Below are positions 17,258 to 25,692 of a DNA stretch of 64,000 bases, piece by piece. How positions within the stretch are numbered: the first letter of the stretch is position 1; every line of letters begins with the position of its first letter. Source of the stretch: Streptomyces noursei (lineage in GTDB: Bacteria; Actinomycetota; Actinomycetes; Streptomycetales; Streptomycetaceae). The stretch covers positions 124,001 to 188,000 of the forward strand of contig NZ_LWBU01000101.1 of the NCBI RefSeq assembly GCF_001646665.1, read 5' to 3'. The notes under the pieces were generated by a model. That model was not told where the DNA came from and made no database searches. It worked only from the letters and a program-made list of their open reading frames with translations. The position numbers and the translations under genes are program-made.

Positions 17258-18154
17258 TCACGCCGCCACGTAGCTCGCCCGGAACAGATCCTGAGCCCGC
17301 TCCACGTCCCTCAGCGTGCGGAGCTGCACCTCCAGATCCCCCGTCCCGTGGTGGCCGAGCCCGGACACGTCTCTGGTGAACCCGGGAACGAGGTCGACGT
17401 GCTTCGGGTCGACCTTCAGGTAGACCAGGAGCTTGCTCCGCTGCGGCGGACAGAGACAGGCGAAGTTCCGCAGCCGCTGATAAGCCCGGTAGGTCTTGCG
17501 CTCGACGCGGTTCACACCGTCCCCGAGCCCGAGCAGGGCCTCGTCGACCGCGTTCGCCAGCTCGGCCATCGAGGCACCCTGGACATCGGCTGCGGCCCGT
17601 GCGACCGCCTGCCGACGCGACCGCCGTAGTACCTGCGCCCCACCGCTCACGGACGCCACGGTCTCGAGGCCGAGCAGGTCGCTGCCGAAGAGTCGGTAGC
17701 GGACCAGGTCGATCGATCTCCGGTGCTCGCGTACGGCGTGAACGTCGTAGCGCGTGAAGTCGCCGGCGATACAGATCAGGCGCGGTCCACTCCACAGCAC
17801 CTGGGACGCGGCCGTAACCCCGAGCCGGTCGCGGACCAGGTGCTCGAACTCCGACCGGTGGTCCATCAGCCACGAGAGGTAGAACAAACCCTGGTTAATG
17901 ACGCCGGCGTCAACGCCACGCTTGTACTCGACGATGACCGGCGCCCCATTCTCATCCAGCCCGAGCGAGTCGATCCGTCCCCCGTGGACCGGCCCCGTTT
18001 CGTACTCGCTCGCCAGGAATCGGACGCCCAAGAGCTTCTCCATGTTCGCCTCGACGAGGCCCTGCACATCCGCCTCGAACTCAGCAAGACGCGGCGTGAC
18101 CTCGGTCACGCCGCTATTAGTCGTGTTCGTGCGGAACAACTTCAGGCCCGACAC
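17258..18154 (-). CDS. DUF5655/NucS-like PD-(D/E)XK nuclease, copy 1
   Basis: A 298-residue protein. Residues about 20-110 form a NucS-like nuclease core: GGRIDSLGLDENGAPVIVEY, then KRGVDAGVINQGLFYLSWL. This gives the D...ExK metal site and a following Q-helix. A middle domain (VLWSGPRLICIAGDFTRYD) and a C-terminal DUF5655 domain follow (VERKTYRAYQRLRNFACLCP, ending with the GTGDLEVQL strand). GTG 18154 follows GAGGAGGGGAAG, a strong ribosome-binding site; the open frame up to 18571 is not used. Likely DNA-repair- or defence-type endonuclease. A diverged second copy lies at 27234-28118. Confidence 0.78.
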   Translation of the reverse strand: MSGLKLFRTNTTNSGVTEVTPRLAEFEADVQGLVEANMEKLLGVRFLASEYETGPVHGGRIDSLGLDENGAPVIVEYKRGVDAGVINQGLFYLSWLMDHRSEFEHLVRDRLGVTAASQVLWSGPRLICIAGDFTRYDVHAVREHRRSIDLVRYRLFGSDLLGLETVASVSGGAQVLRRSRRQAVARAAADVQGASMAELANAVDEALLGLGDGVNRVERKTYRAYQRLRNFACLCPPQRSKLLVYLKVDPKHVDLVPGFTRDVSGLGHHGTGDLEVQLRTLRDVERAQDLFRASYVAA

Positions 18155-18360
18155 CTTCCCCTCCTCGATTCGGAGATCGACAACGTCGGGCAGGTGCGGG
18201 ATTGTTTCCGCGAGCGCCTTCGAAGCCGTGAAGAAAGTGTGAGCGCAGGCTGCTCGGCGGCACCCATACACTCCAGGCGCTGCTGGCCAGGTGAGGCGAT
18301 GGTCCTCCTGCCGCCCGTAGCTGGAGGGGTCAGCCGGCGCCCTGGAGATCGCCCGGGAGC

Positions 18361-19294
18361 TCAGGGCTTCCTGATGGCTGCCAGGATGCCGGCCGCGCCC
18401 TGAGCCAGCAGGTCGGCGGCGATACAGGCGCCGAGCTTCTCCGGGTCGTCCAGCGGCCCGGACCCTGCCCCATTGACCTGCGTCGCCCCGTCCAGGGAGG
18501 TGACGGCAGCCGACAGGTACAGCAAGCCATCCGACTCGACCCTCCCCCACGCTGCGACCGGAACCGAGCACCCGCCATGAAGTTCTGCCAGCAACGCGCG
18601 CTCAGCGCGCACGCACGCATCGACCTGGCGGTCTCCGGTTCCCTCCAGGAGCCGGGCGGCTGGCGAGTCGGTGCGGACCTGGATGCCGAGAGCGCCTTGC
18701 CCGGGGGGACGGCGGGAAGATGACTGGGTCGAGCACCTGGTGTACCTCAGGCATCAGGCCGAGCCGACGCAACCCCGCCGCCGCGAGTACGACCGCGTCA
18801 AGGCTGCCCTTGCTGGCCCGCGCCAACCTCCCCGGAACGTTGCCGCGGATCGGCACGACCTCCAGGTCCGGCCGAAAGGCAAGGAGCTGAGCCACCCGCC
18901 GAGGGGCCCCCGTGCCTACGCGGGCGCCCTCGGGGAGGCTCTCAAGGGTGGCGCCGCACAGCACGTCCCGTACGTCTTCACGCGGTCCGGGCGTGATGAG
19001 CAGCGTCGTCCCGTCGGTGATGGTGGTGGGAAGGTCTTTCAAGGAGTGAACGATCACGTCGACCCGGCCAGCGACCAGGGCCTCTTCCTGATTGGTGGAG
19101 AACGCCGACCCGCCAGCCGTCTTGGCGACCTCGGCAAGGGTGGGCGTGACGCGGTCCTGATCACCGCCTTCGAGGATGACCTCCCGCTTGAACCGCACAC
19201 CAGGGAACTGGGCCGTGATGGACGTAAGCCACTCGGTGACCTGCGCCTTCGCCAGCTTGCTCGCCCTGGAACCGATTCGGACTAGGTCACTCAT
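18361..19294 (-). pseudogene. hemC: hydroxymethylbilane synthase (hemC), frameshifted extra copy
   Basis: The 5' part (19294 to about 18715) encodes RIGSRASKLAKAQ, HSLKDLPTT (the catalytic Asp loop) and GTGAPRR. The 3' part, in another frame down to 18361, encodes GQGALGIQVR and LHGGCSVPV, which holds the Cys that anchors the dipyrromethane cofactor. Restoring one G in the C6G3 tract near 18706-18715 rejoins the frames into about 311 residues, normal for HemC (porphobilinogen to hydroxymethylbilane). All key residues survive, so the lesion is recent or a sequencing error. No other haem gene is adjacent, so this is not the usual hemACD locus. Confidence 0.85.
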
Positions 19295-19775
19295 TCAGGT
19301 CAACTCCTCGCTGACGCGGGTTCGTTGACGCTCTATCGTAATTGCACCAGAACCCATGCGGTTTCCGACAGATTGTCACCAAAGATGACCCTGGTGAGGC
19401 CCGTACGCATCGGTGCTTGCGCATCGAAGATATCCCTGACGCAGGCCGCCCCGTCCTGGCGCAGCTCGCACCGATCCAAGTTGGCATCTCCTTCATCTAC
19501 GCCAGCTGCTCATAGATGCTTCTGGCACTGCACCGAAGGGTGTTCGCCTCGAAACCCAGCCCCCAAAGCAGCCGAACCGCCCGCCCCTTGCCCACGACGC
19601 CCGGGGCTGCAAGGAGGTCCCCGAGATGCACGTGCTCAATCTTGGAGCGACCATGGAATCGCGGAGGAGCTTTCGTAACACACGGGCGATGTGGTGTGGC
19701 GCCTACCAGAAGTACTCGCGGTCTCGCCTCCTTAATATCGCGCGGCTTCAAATTGCCGGATCAGCGGAGAACACC
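19295..19775. other. intergenic stretch with a possible gene relic
   Basis: No intact gene is seen in these 481 bases. On the minus strand, about 19497-19660 reads HVHLGDLLAAPGV, then GKGRAVRLLWGLGF. This faintly resembles the C-terminal helix-hairpin of actinobacterial IHF, but the fragment ends at once and its 5' part is out of frame. It may be a relic or chance. The base composition drops toward the right, into the low-GC cluster. Confidence 0.3.
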
Positions 19776-20267
19776 ATGCCGCATTCCACTTATCAAGTGC
19801 CTACACCAGAGGGCTCAATATTCCATATAGAGATAACCCCTCAAGACTTCCTGAGCGTGGACGCCCGCGGCCCAAGAGACGTCTTCAGCTGGACCGCCGA
19901 TTGCACTCCTCGCAATTTCATGGATCTAGGAAGAGCCACACAAGGCACGGCCATGATTGCAATCAACGGGTCGCGACACGAGGACGAGATAAAAAGCGCT
20001 CTCGAATGGGCAGACAGCTTCCCCCTGGACACACTTGAAACAGGCTGCGATTTCATACGCTTCGACTGGGATGACTCATCTTTGTCATTCCAGGTATTTA
20101 CTTCCGAGGCCCCAAATGGACAGATCACGCTAGTGTCAGCGTCGGGCACTGGGCTCTATCTGCGGACAGTTCAGAATTTCATTACCGAAACAGGAACGCC
20201 TGCAGTTATCCGCGAGGTCGCCGACGTCATAAGGGAAGCGGGGGGAAGCGGGCGCGAGGATTCCTGA
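19776..20267 (+). CDS. unknown protein, first gene of low-GC cluster
   Basis: A 163-residue soluble protein of mixed alpha/beta appearance: QVPTPEGSIFHIEITPQDFL, then DFIRFDWDDSSLSFQVFTSE, ending in a helix TPAVIREVADVIREAG. Not recognised. ATG 19776 follows GGAGA; the frame is open earlier (19626), but those residues look non-genic. GC content is clearly below that of its surroundings and codon use is relaxed, which suggests recent transfer. The next two genes follow within 20 bases each, so the three are probably one transcript. Confidence 0.65.
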   Translation: MPHSTYQVPTPEGSIFHIEITPQDFLSVDARGPRDVFSWTADCTPRNFMDLGRATQGTAMIAINGSRHEDEIKSALEWADSFPLDTLETGCDFIRFDWDDSSLSFQVFTSEAPNGQITLVSASGTGLYLRTVQNFITETGTPAVIREVADVIREAGGSGREDS

Positions 20268-20287
20268 CCACAACCCCGGACTGGGAC

Positions 20288-20719
20288 ATGAAGTCATCTC
20301 AAGGGAAGAAGAAACGCAAATGCTCAACGGAGCTCAAAGGGCTTCCCGGCTGGATAACGGGAAGAACTTACATCGCCCCCGGAGAGAAGTGCACCGTAGG
20401 AGCCTCTGGGTGCAGCCAGTATGTCGTATTCGATAACCCGACAGACCTAGAATACGACATACTAGTCAAGCTCCGCTGCGAAGGCAGCGTGATCCGGTAC
20501 AAACTGAAGAATGCCATTCGGGTTCGCCACAGTGAAACCATTCGCGTCCCCCCTAGGGGTAGCTGCCCTCCTATCGAGTTCCCTCTCACTGTCACAGGCA
20601 ACGGGATTGACCAAGTCATATTGGTGGAAGAAACAGAAATCAAGCCCCTCTGGCGCAGGAAGCATCTCCCCTCATACCACTCTCAGGGCGAAACATCCAT
20701 ACGCGTTGACGCGGCTTGA
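20288..20719 (+). CDS. unknown beta-rich protein, second gene of low-GC cluster
   Basis: A 143-residue, predicted beta-rich protein with a lysine-rich N-terminus (KSSQGKKKRKC) followed by YVVFDNPTDLEYDILVKLRC and IRVRHSETIRVPPRGSCPP. It has five or more Cys but no zinc-type spacing. Not recognised. It begins 20 bases after the previous stop, and its stop lies about 20 bases before the membrane protein gene. The fold may be a small Ig-like or jelly-roll sensor; that is speculation. Confidence 0.6.
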   Translation: MKSSQGKKKRKCSTELKGLPGWITGRTYIAPGEKCTVGASGCSQYVVFDNPTDLEYDILVKLRCEGSVIRYKLKNAIRVRHSETIRVPPRGSCPPIEFPLTVTGNGIDQVILVEETEIKPLWRRKHLPSYHSQGETSIRVDAA

Positions 20720-20738
20720 TGGGCTTCCTGGAGTGAAC

Positions 20739-21182
20739 GTGAAGGACTACATTCCTTTCACAGCATCGATTCTCATGTATCTTCTCAGCCCTCTCTTCGT
20801 AAGAAAGGTCCAGAGAGAAATTGTCAGAATCATAAATGCAAGCGAAGCTCACATGTCGCCCGGGCAGGTAAAGCCAGCCCACCTGCATGACGATTTCATC
20901 AGGAAATACATAGCCTTCGCAGCCGACGCGACTCAAATCGTTCCGGCAGTCCTGCTTACTGCCGTAGGTGTAATTCTAGCCATTCCGGAAGACTGGTCGC
21001 CAACTTTGGGGGCGGTCCTGATTGTTGCGGTTGCTCTCATCGTCATCGGAATTGATGCATTCATTCTCAGCCTCGACCCCCATCAGTACGCCAAAAGGAA
21101 ATGGCTGGGCTACTCTATCTTCGAGATAGTGGGTGTTCTCTTGAACTTGATTGGCGTGGTTCTCGTCGCCACACTGACATAA
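20739..21182 (+). CDS. four-helix membrane protein, third gene of low-GC cluster
   Basis: A 147-residue protein with four likely membrane segments: PFTASILMYLLSPLF near the start, IVPAVLLTAVGVILAI, LGAVLIVAVALIVIGIDAFI and IFEIVGVLLNLIGVVLVATL. A charged cytoplasmic loop, KVQREIVRIINASEAH, lies between the first two. I chose GTG 20739, 6 bases after CTGGAG; GTG 20733 is possible. Not recognised. A small membrane protein closing a compact horizontally acquired operon is typical of effector subunits in toxin or anti-phage systems, but no direct evidence is present. Confidence 0.62.
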   Translation: MKDYIPFTASILMYLLSPLFVRKVQREIVRIINASEAHMSPGQVKPAHLHDDFIRKYIAFAADATQIVPAVLLTAVGVILAIPEDWSPTLGAVLIVAVALIVIGIDAFILSLDPHQYAKRKWLGYSIFEIVGVLLNLIGVVLVATLT

Positions 21183-21510
21183 TCACCGGGTGGCGAGGCG
21201 ACCGCCGACCGGTTTGCTGCCGAAGACGACACGACGATCAGCCATATCGAGACTGGCATCGACACGGAGCAACCACACCGGCAGTCGCCACATCGCGGCA
21301 GCAGCTGCTCCCGGACAGCTCATTCCCGGTGGTGCGGTTGCCTCACACGCCCGCGCCGTCGTGACAGCGGGGGTACGGCGCCCCAGACCACCTCGGTCCC
21401 AGTCAGACGGCCGACCATGCGCAAAGGCCGCCCCCTCGCCGCTGACCGCCCTCCGCACCGCATGCCATGTGACGTTTGCCGTGCCTGGAGGCAGACGTCG
21501 CTACATGGAC

Positions 21511-21717
21511 TCCACAGAGCTCCGGGACCTCCCGCTGGACCCGGAAGTCTCGGCGGCTCTGCGCGAGCACATGAAGCGCTTCCCGCCGGTCGAGGTCACG
21601 TCGCCGCGGCTGACGCCGAGCGGATGGAAGGTGACTCACCGGCTCGTGTTCACGGCTCCTGCCGAAACGGCCCCATGGAGCAGCGCCTTCAATGACCAGA
21701 TCTGGAAGCCGGCGCTC
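21511..21717 (+). pseudogene. tyrosine integrase fragment (internal part)
   Basis: The plus-strand frame reads LPLDPEVSAALREHMKRFPP, then VTHRLVFTAPAE and SAFNDQIWKPALA. This is the stretch just before the catalytic R-H-x-x-R motif in many Streptomyces phage and ICE integrases (the segment ending in FNxxxWKPAL). Homology stops abruptly after PALA, and nothing upstream belongs to it. It is on the opposite strand to the integrase remnant at 22.25-22.57 kb, so it derives from a different integrase. Confidence 0.6.
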
Positions 21718-21916
21718 GCCACCCGGCAGGACGGACAGTTGCCGACTTACGATCCTGGTCGCCGTGAAAGTGGCGGTCACCCGCTAGAACGGCCAAGGAC
21801 CGCAACAGCACCATGCGCATAAGGGGCTCGGCAAGCGACTCGATAGCCCTCCGTAGCCCCCTTGAGGCACCCAACGAGTCGGACACGGCGCCGCCGGATT
21901 CCCCGTCGCGGGAGCT

Positions 21917-22018
21917 CGCTGGGGAGAATCTGGGGAGTACGAGCGGCTCTGGGGGAGCGGCTGGGGGGGGAATCGACCACACAACGCGCGACGACTCTGA
22001 AAGACGGTGAAAGGGCCA
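21917..22018. repeat. arm-type repeat cluster, junction 1
   Basis: The motif GGGGAGAATCTGGGGAG is followed within 50 bases by a degenerate copy and a TGAAAGACGGTGAAAG segment. The same order (GGGGAG doublets, then TGAAAGACGCTGAAAG) occurs at 39258-39351. A single GGGGAGAATC and TGAAGACCCTGAAAA pair occurs at 57869-57911. Their position beside integrase ends and the att-like ORF fits integrase arm-binding sites. Another GGGGAGAATCTGGGGAG lies at 22263-22279, beside the integrase stop. Confidence 0.55.
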
Positions 22019-22059
22019 TCGACGCAGGTCAAAGCGGATGCGAACCACATCACCGCAGG

Positions 22060-22185
22060 TCAGAGCGGCTCGCTAGTGGACATCATGACGTATATGCTGA
22101 AATCGTCGGCCTCTACGATCCCCGGGAGGGATCCACCCTCACGCAAGGGTGTGACATAGCGGGTCGCTACGACCTCTTGCAACAC
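22060..22185 (-). pseudogene. 41-codon HipA-like kinase 5' piece at att junction 1
   Basis: Starting at GTG 22185 the minus strand encodes 41 residues beginning VLQEVVATRYVTPLREGG and SLPGIVEADD, then a stop. This matches what I know of the N-terminus of actinobacterial HipA-family kinases, after which homology ends. An equal-length ORF with the same first 28 residues lies at 39397-39522. Elements that integrate into a gene often carry a replacement 5' end next to their integrase, which explains why only this piece is present. The shared CATGACGTA at about 22084-22092 is a candidate core. Confidence 0.55.
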
Positions 22186-22253
22186 TTTCCCAGGCCACCC
22201 ATCTCTTCAACCTTGCAATTCACGGAAGGTTTCTCCGGAGCGTAGAGGCCGGG

Positions 22254-22570
22254 TTAACAGCGCTGGGGAGAATCTGGGGAGTTTCGGCTAGCAAGCTGAT
22301 CCCCCGGGCTCCCCAAGCAGACCGTCGATGGTGCCGCGCCCCCCTGCTGCCGGCCTCCGGCACGAAGTGAGCATAGTAACCGAGAGTGATCAAAGGTGAA
22401 GAGTGTCCAAGCCACCGAGGCTTCCAGCATGATCCAGGCGTAGGTATGCCGAAGCACATGGAAGCCGTCCTTCGGAGCCCCCGCCCACTGCCAGGCTTTC
22501 GACCCCTCGGCGCGCGGCGGAATGACGCCTGCCCTGGCCAAGGCTGCTTCCAGGTGTAGGTATTCCATGT
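22254..22570 (-). pseudogene. degenerate tyrosine integrase 3' end, junction 1
   Basis: The minus strand reads ARAGVIPPRAEGSKAWQW, then DGFHVLRHTYAWIMLEAS: the catalytic R-H-x-x-R region with the second Arg region altered. After a frameshift, the other frame gives GHSSPLITLGYYAHFVPEAG (the H and Y of the active site). The first frame resumes with RNSPDSPQRC and the stop at 22254. The two frameshifts and the lost N-terminus make it inactive. Its end abuts the arm repeats and the HipA-like piece, as in an integrated element. Confidence 0.7.
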
Positions 22571-22673
22571 CGCCCTCGCCTCCAGCGCGATGGTGCCGGT
22601 GAACAGAGGCGGGCCCGCACTTACCAAGGACGTGCGGGCCCGCTTACTGAAGAGATCAGACCTTCCATGCCAG

Positions 22674-25193
22674 TCAGATCTGCAGGATCAGCGTCTCCAC
22701 CTGGTCGAGCGACGTCACGCTGGCCCGGGCCGCGTCCCGCGCCTTCGACAGCTTCTCCATCCACTCGATCCGCTGATCGGCCGGCAGCGGATCCTCTCCG
22801 AGCTGGGCCCGCAGACGGCGTGCCTCCTCAAAGTCCGTCATCAGCGTGTGGGCGGAGTCCACGGCCCGTTGGTAGCTCCCCTCGACGAGCTCGACACGGG
22901 CGGGCAGCTGCTGCCGCAGGGCGTCCAGCTGCTCGCGGGGGTCGACCCGCACCTCCTCGCGGGAGGTGCCGCCGTCGCCGGCACCAGCACTGTTCCCGGT
23001 GCCCATGGAAGTGCTGGCGTCTCCTCCGGCCGGGGCGGGGCGGCCGAGCTCCACGGGGAACATCTCGTCGAACCACGCCTTGTCGGCGACGTAGCCGGTG
23101 GGCCGGCCCTCGATGTCCGGGGCAATCACCATGCCCGCGGTGATCGGCGTCCGGTCCTCCTCGCTCCAGTGCTGCTCGCCGTAGCAGACCAGGGGCGTGC
23201 CGTCCTGCGCCTCAGGCGGCCGCGTCGCGTCCGGGTGCTCCAGCACGGCCTTCGCGAACGCCAGGAGAAGGACCCGGCTGATGTTCGGGACGTTGCTCTG
23301 CGTGTACGCCAGGGTGAGAGCGGCGAGGGCACTGCTGGGGGTGCGGCGCACGCCCTTGCGCCCGTCGTTCGCCTCACTGCCCTGGCCGGGCGTGATGAAC
23401 GGCTGCGGCGCGTGGATCAGCACAGGCGCCATCCGCTGGACCAGGGCGGCCCAGGCACCGGCGTCACCGGCCTCCGCCCCGAGGAACAGTTCCTTGAGCG
23501 GCCGGGGGTCCGGCCCGGCGCCCTTCTGGGTCTCCGACGTACCGAAGAAGCCCAGCGCGGAGAGGATGTTGCCCCGGTGCAGGAAAAGCTGCGCGACAGC
23601 CGCGGACCACAGCCGCGTACGCGCCTCGGCCGTCTTCGCCCGGATCTGGCTCCACGCCGGCTCCTGCAGTGCGCCCCGCACGATCGGCCAGAACCGCCCC
23701 GTGTCACGGACGGTCCGCCTGCTCGACTTCGGCGTGGTCTCGGGCGGGATCCCGGGAAACACGAGAGCGGTGATGGCCCGCACCGCGATGTCGCGCAGCA
23801 CGACGGGGGAGACCTCCTCGCCTGCGGGGACGAGCGGTTCGAGCGGATCGAGCGGCCCGTTGGCGGTCAGCGCGTCGCGCACCCCGGCCAGGTCGAGAAG
23901 GTCCGCACCGCGGGCGTTGGGGAACGCCTCGGCGAGGGCCGCGTCCAGGACCGACTCCTTGGCATAGGAGTCGACGAGCGTCGCGAACAGGGCGATCCGG
24001 CGCGCGTCCTCGTCGTAGGGTTGGATGCCGCGCAGGTGGTCGTTGACGTTCAGTGTCCGCAGGACGTGTTCCAGCGCCTCCGGCCTGCTGCAGCCGATCA
24101 CGATCTCCGCGGACACCGTGGCGATCTTCCCCGCCCGCAGCGACGGGTCGGTCAGCTCCGTTTCCGGGTTGGCAGCGTCCTGGTTGAGCCGGGTGGAGAT
24201 CCGGTTCAGGATTTCCCGCAGACTCAGCAGCAGCAGCCCGGGGTCGGTCTTTTCCTTCGGCAGGGACACCAGGGACTGGGGCATTCCCGTCACCAGGTGC
24301 TCCGGACGTACGCGGAAGACGTCCAGACGGGCCAGCGCCCGGTTGTTGCCGGTCACGGCGGCCAGCCGCCACGGCTTCGACACCGTGCCGTCGGAGTTGG
24401 TGATCTGCCACTGCTGAAGGACGTTCATGCCCTTGGAGAGCTGGCCCGCGTCCACCAGGGACTCCACCAGGTCGTACCCGCGGGTCCTGCCGGCACGCTC
24501 CAGGCTCGCGGCGGCGTAGCGCTGCAGGTGGACGGCCACCGCGTACGGCTGTTCCGCCAGGACGAGCGCCGCCTTCGGCTCCCCCTCCTCCGCGGAGCGG
24601 ACCACCGGGCGCGGCCTTCGGTTGCCCAGGGCGGCGAGGAGGACCTGGCGCCTGCCCTCAAGCTCGTTCACGAGGCGAAGGGCCTCCTGGTGCTTCTGCG
24701 TGGCCGCCGCCAGCGCCTGCGCGGTGTACGACTCGTTTCCCGGCGCGCGACGGCAAGCCTCCACCTCCTTCTCGGCGGACTTCGCGGCCTTCTGGGCCTC
24801 CTCCAGCGCCACCTCGGCGGCGACGAGGTCCTCGACGCGCTGGTTGGCCTCCGGGAGGGGCGGCGACCAGGCCGGGACAGTGCGGTCGTTGAGGTGCCAC
24901 GGGGCAGCCGCGGCGCCGTGGACGTCGCACATCAGCAGCAGCACCTGGTCAGCACCGGCCTGCACGAGCCGGTGGGCAGTCGGCTTGAGAACCTTCCTGC
25001 CGCGCTGGGTGGAGATCAGATTCTTGATCTCGGTGTCCGGGAGAGCGGTAGCGAGACCCTCGGTGATCGCCTGCCGGGGAGGCGGTACCACCTCCAGGTC
25101 CGCGCAGGTGTTCTCGACGGCGTCCGCGAGGCGCTCACCCCAGATGGGGGTGCCGATGTAGGGGTAGATACCGTCAGGCCGTTTCATGGCCAT
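22674..25193 (-). CDS. large unknown protein (839 residues) of the island
   Basis: Not recognised. Residues about 1-110 (YIGTPIWGERLADAVENTC, then VQAGADQVLLLMCDVHGAAA) are followed by a coiled coil rich in Glu/Lys/Ala (about 125-190) and a segment WRLAAVTGNNRALARLDVF, whose GNxRxxA recalls ParB/DndB-type domains but is weak. A long helical body follows, then a Gly/Ser-rich linker near residue 745 and a second coiled coil at the C-terminus. The start is ATG 25193 with GGAAGGA upstream. It has no membrane segments. It stands alone at the left end of the island, facing the degraded integrase. The open frame on the opposite strand is a shadow. Confidence 0.7.
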   Translation of the reverse strand: MAMKRPDGIYPYIGTPIWGERLADAVENTCADLEVVPPPRQAITEGLATALPDTEIKNLISTQRGRKVLKPTAHRLVQAGADQVLLLMCDVHGAAAAPWHLNDRTVPAWSPPLPEANQRVEDLVAAEVALEEAQKAAKSAEKEVEACRRAPGNESYTAQALAAATQKHQEALRLVNELEGRRQVLLAALGNRRPRPVVRSAEEGEPKAALVLAEQPYAVAVHLQRYAAASLERAGRTRGYDLVESLVDAGQLSKGMNVLQQWQITNSDGTVSKPWRLAAVTGNNRALARLDVFRVRPEHLVTGMPQSLVSLPKEKTDPGLLLLSLREILNRISTRLNQDAANPETELTDPSLRAGKIATVSAEIVIGCSRPEALEHVLRTLNVNDHLRGIQPYDEDARRIALFATLVDSYAKESVLDAALAEAFPNARGADLLDLAGVRDALTANGPLDPLEPLVPAGEEVSPVVLRDIAVRAITALVFPGIPPETTPKSSRRTVRDTGRFWPIVRGALQEPAWSQIRAKTAEARTRLWSAAVAQLFLHRGNILSALGFFGTSETQKGAGPDPRPLKELFLGAEAGDAGAWAALVQRMAPVLIHAPQPFITPGQGSEANDGRKGVRRTPSSALAALTLAYTQSNVPNISRVLLLAFAKAVLEHPDATRPPEAQDGTPLVCYGEQHWSEEDRTPITAGMVIAPDIEGRPTGYVADKAWFDEMFPVELGRPAPAGGDASTSMGTGNSAGAGDGGTSREEVRVDPREQLDALRQQLPARVELVEGSYQRAVDSAHTLMTDFEEARRLRAQLGEDPLPADQRIEWMEKLSKARDAARASVTSLDQVETLILQI

Positions 25194-25692
25194 GGTGTCG
25201 TCCTTCCACCCGGCCGTGCCGGGCAAGCACAAGCCCCGTCTCTCGGGGGCATGACACGCGCCCGAGCGCCGAAGCCTCGTGCCGGCAAGGCGTGAACCGG
25301 CACCCGTGAACTGAGATGCGCGGACTCCCTGCCCCGTACGGTCCGCCTGCCAACGTCCGAAGAAGGATCAACCCGACAACACCATGGGGCGCTTGGGAAT
25401 CTCGCAGCTTGCTCCTGCTCCGCCGGAAGCGGCATGAGGCGGACGCCGGTGATGAGCCACCGACGTGCACCGCCGAATGTGCCACCGGTCTCGGCGCCCC
25501 GGCGAGCCGAAACGGCAGAGTTCACCAGATCAGGTGAACCGCCTCCACGAAGCCTCAGTGCAGAGCGAGTTGAGGAAAGAACGGGGCGCCGGGGATCAGG
25601 GCCGCCAGGGGCACACGTATCCCACCGTGCTTCCATCTGCCCGCCGACCACGTAGTACGTGAGCGGGGCCAGTCCGATAACCGGATTGCCAC
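25194..25692. other. intergenic, no gene seen
   Basis: About 500 bases between the 839-residue protein gene (reading left) and the DUF3800 gene (reading right). It must contain both promoters. The several open frames have no coherent composition or ribosome-binding sites. No repeats or RNA-like structures were recognised. Confidence 0.5.

Larger units (their letters stand above)
17100..18160 (-). repeat. segmental duplication, left copy
   Basis: About 1.06 kb, comprising the inverted repeat and the DUF5655 nuclease gene, recurs in the same orientation at 27080-28125. By eye the copies are close to 90 percent identical in the coding part. The flanks diverge directly outside the block. Being direct repeats about 10 kb apart, they could recombine and remove hemC, the low-GC cluster, one integration junction and the 22.7-25.2 kb gene. 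Confidence 0.75.

Noticed and set aside
19497..19660. Actinobacterial IHF-like gene on the minus strand
   Set aside because: A short stretch recalls the IHF C-terminal hairpin, but it lacks the GVGK turn, an N-terminus and a start. It is mentioned only as a possible relic.
22590..25295. A 901-codon open frame on the plus strand opposite the 839-residue gene
   Set aside because: Its composition is Arg/Gly/Val/Asp-rich without any motif, while the minus strand has a ribosome-binding site, coiled coils and normal codon bias. It is a GC-driven shadow, as are the long frames opposite the coupling ATPase (3484-5046) and opposite kdpD (46502-49195).
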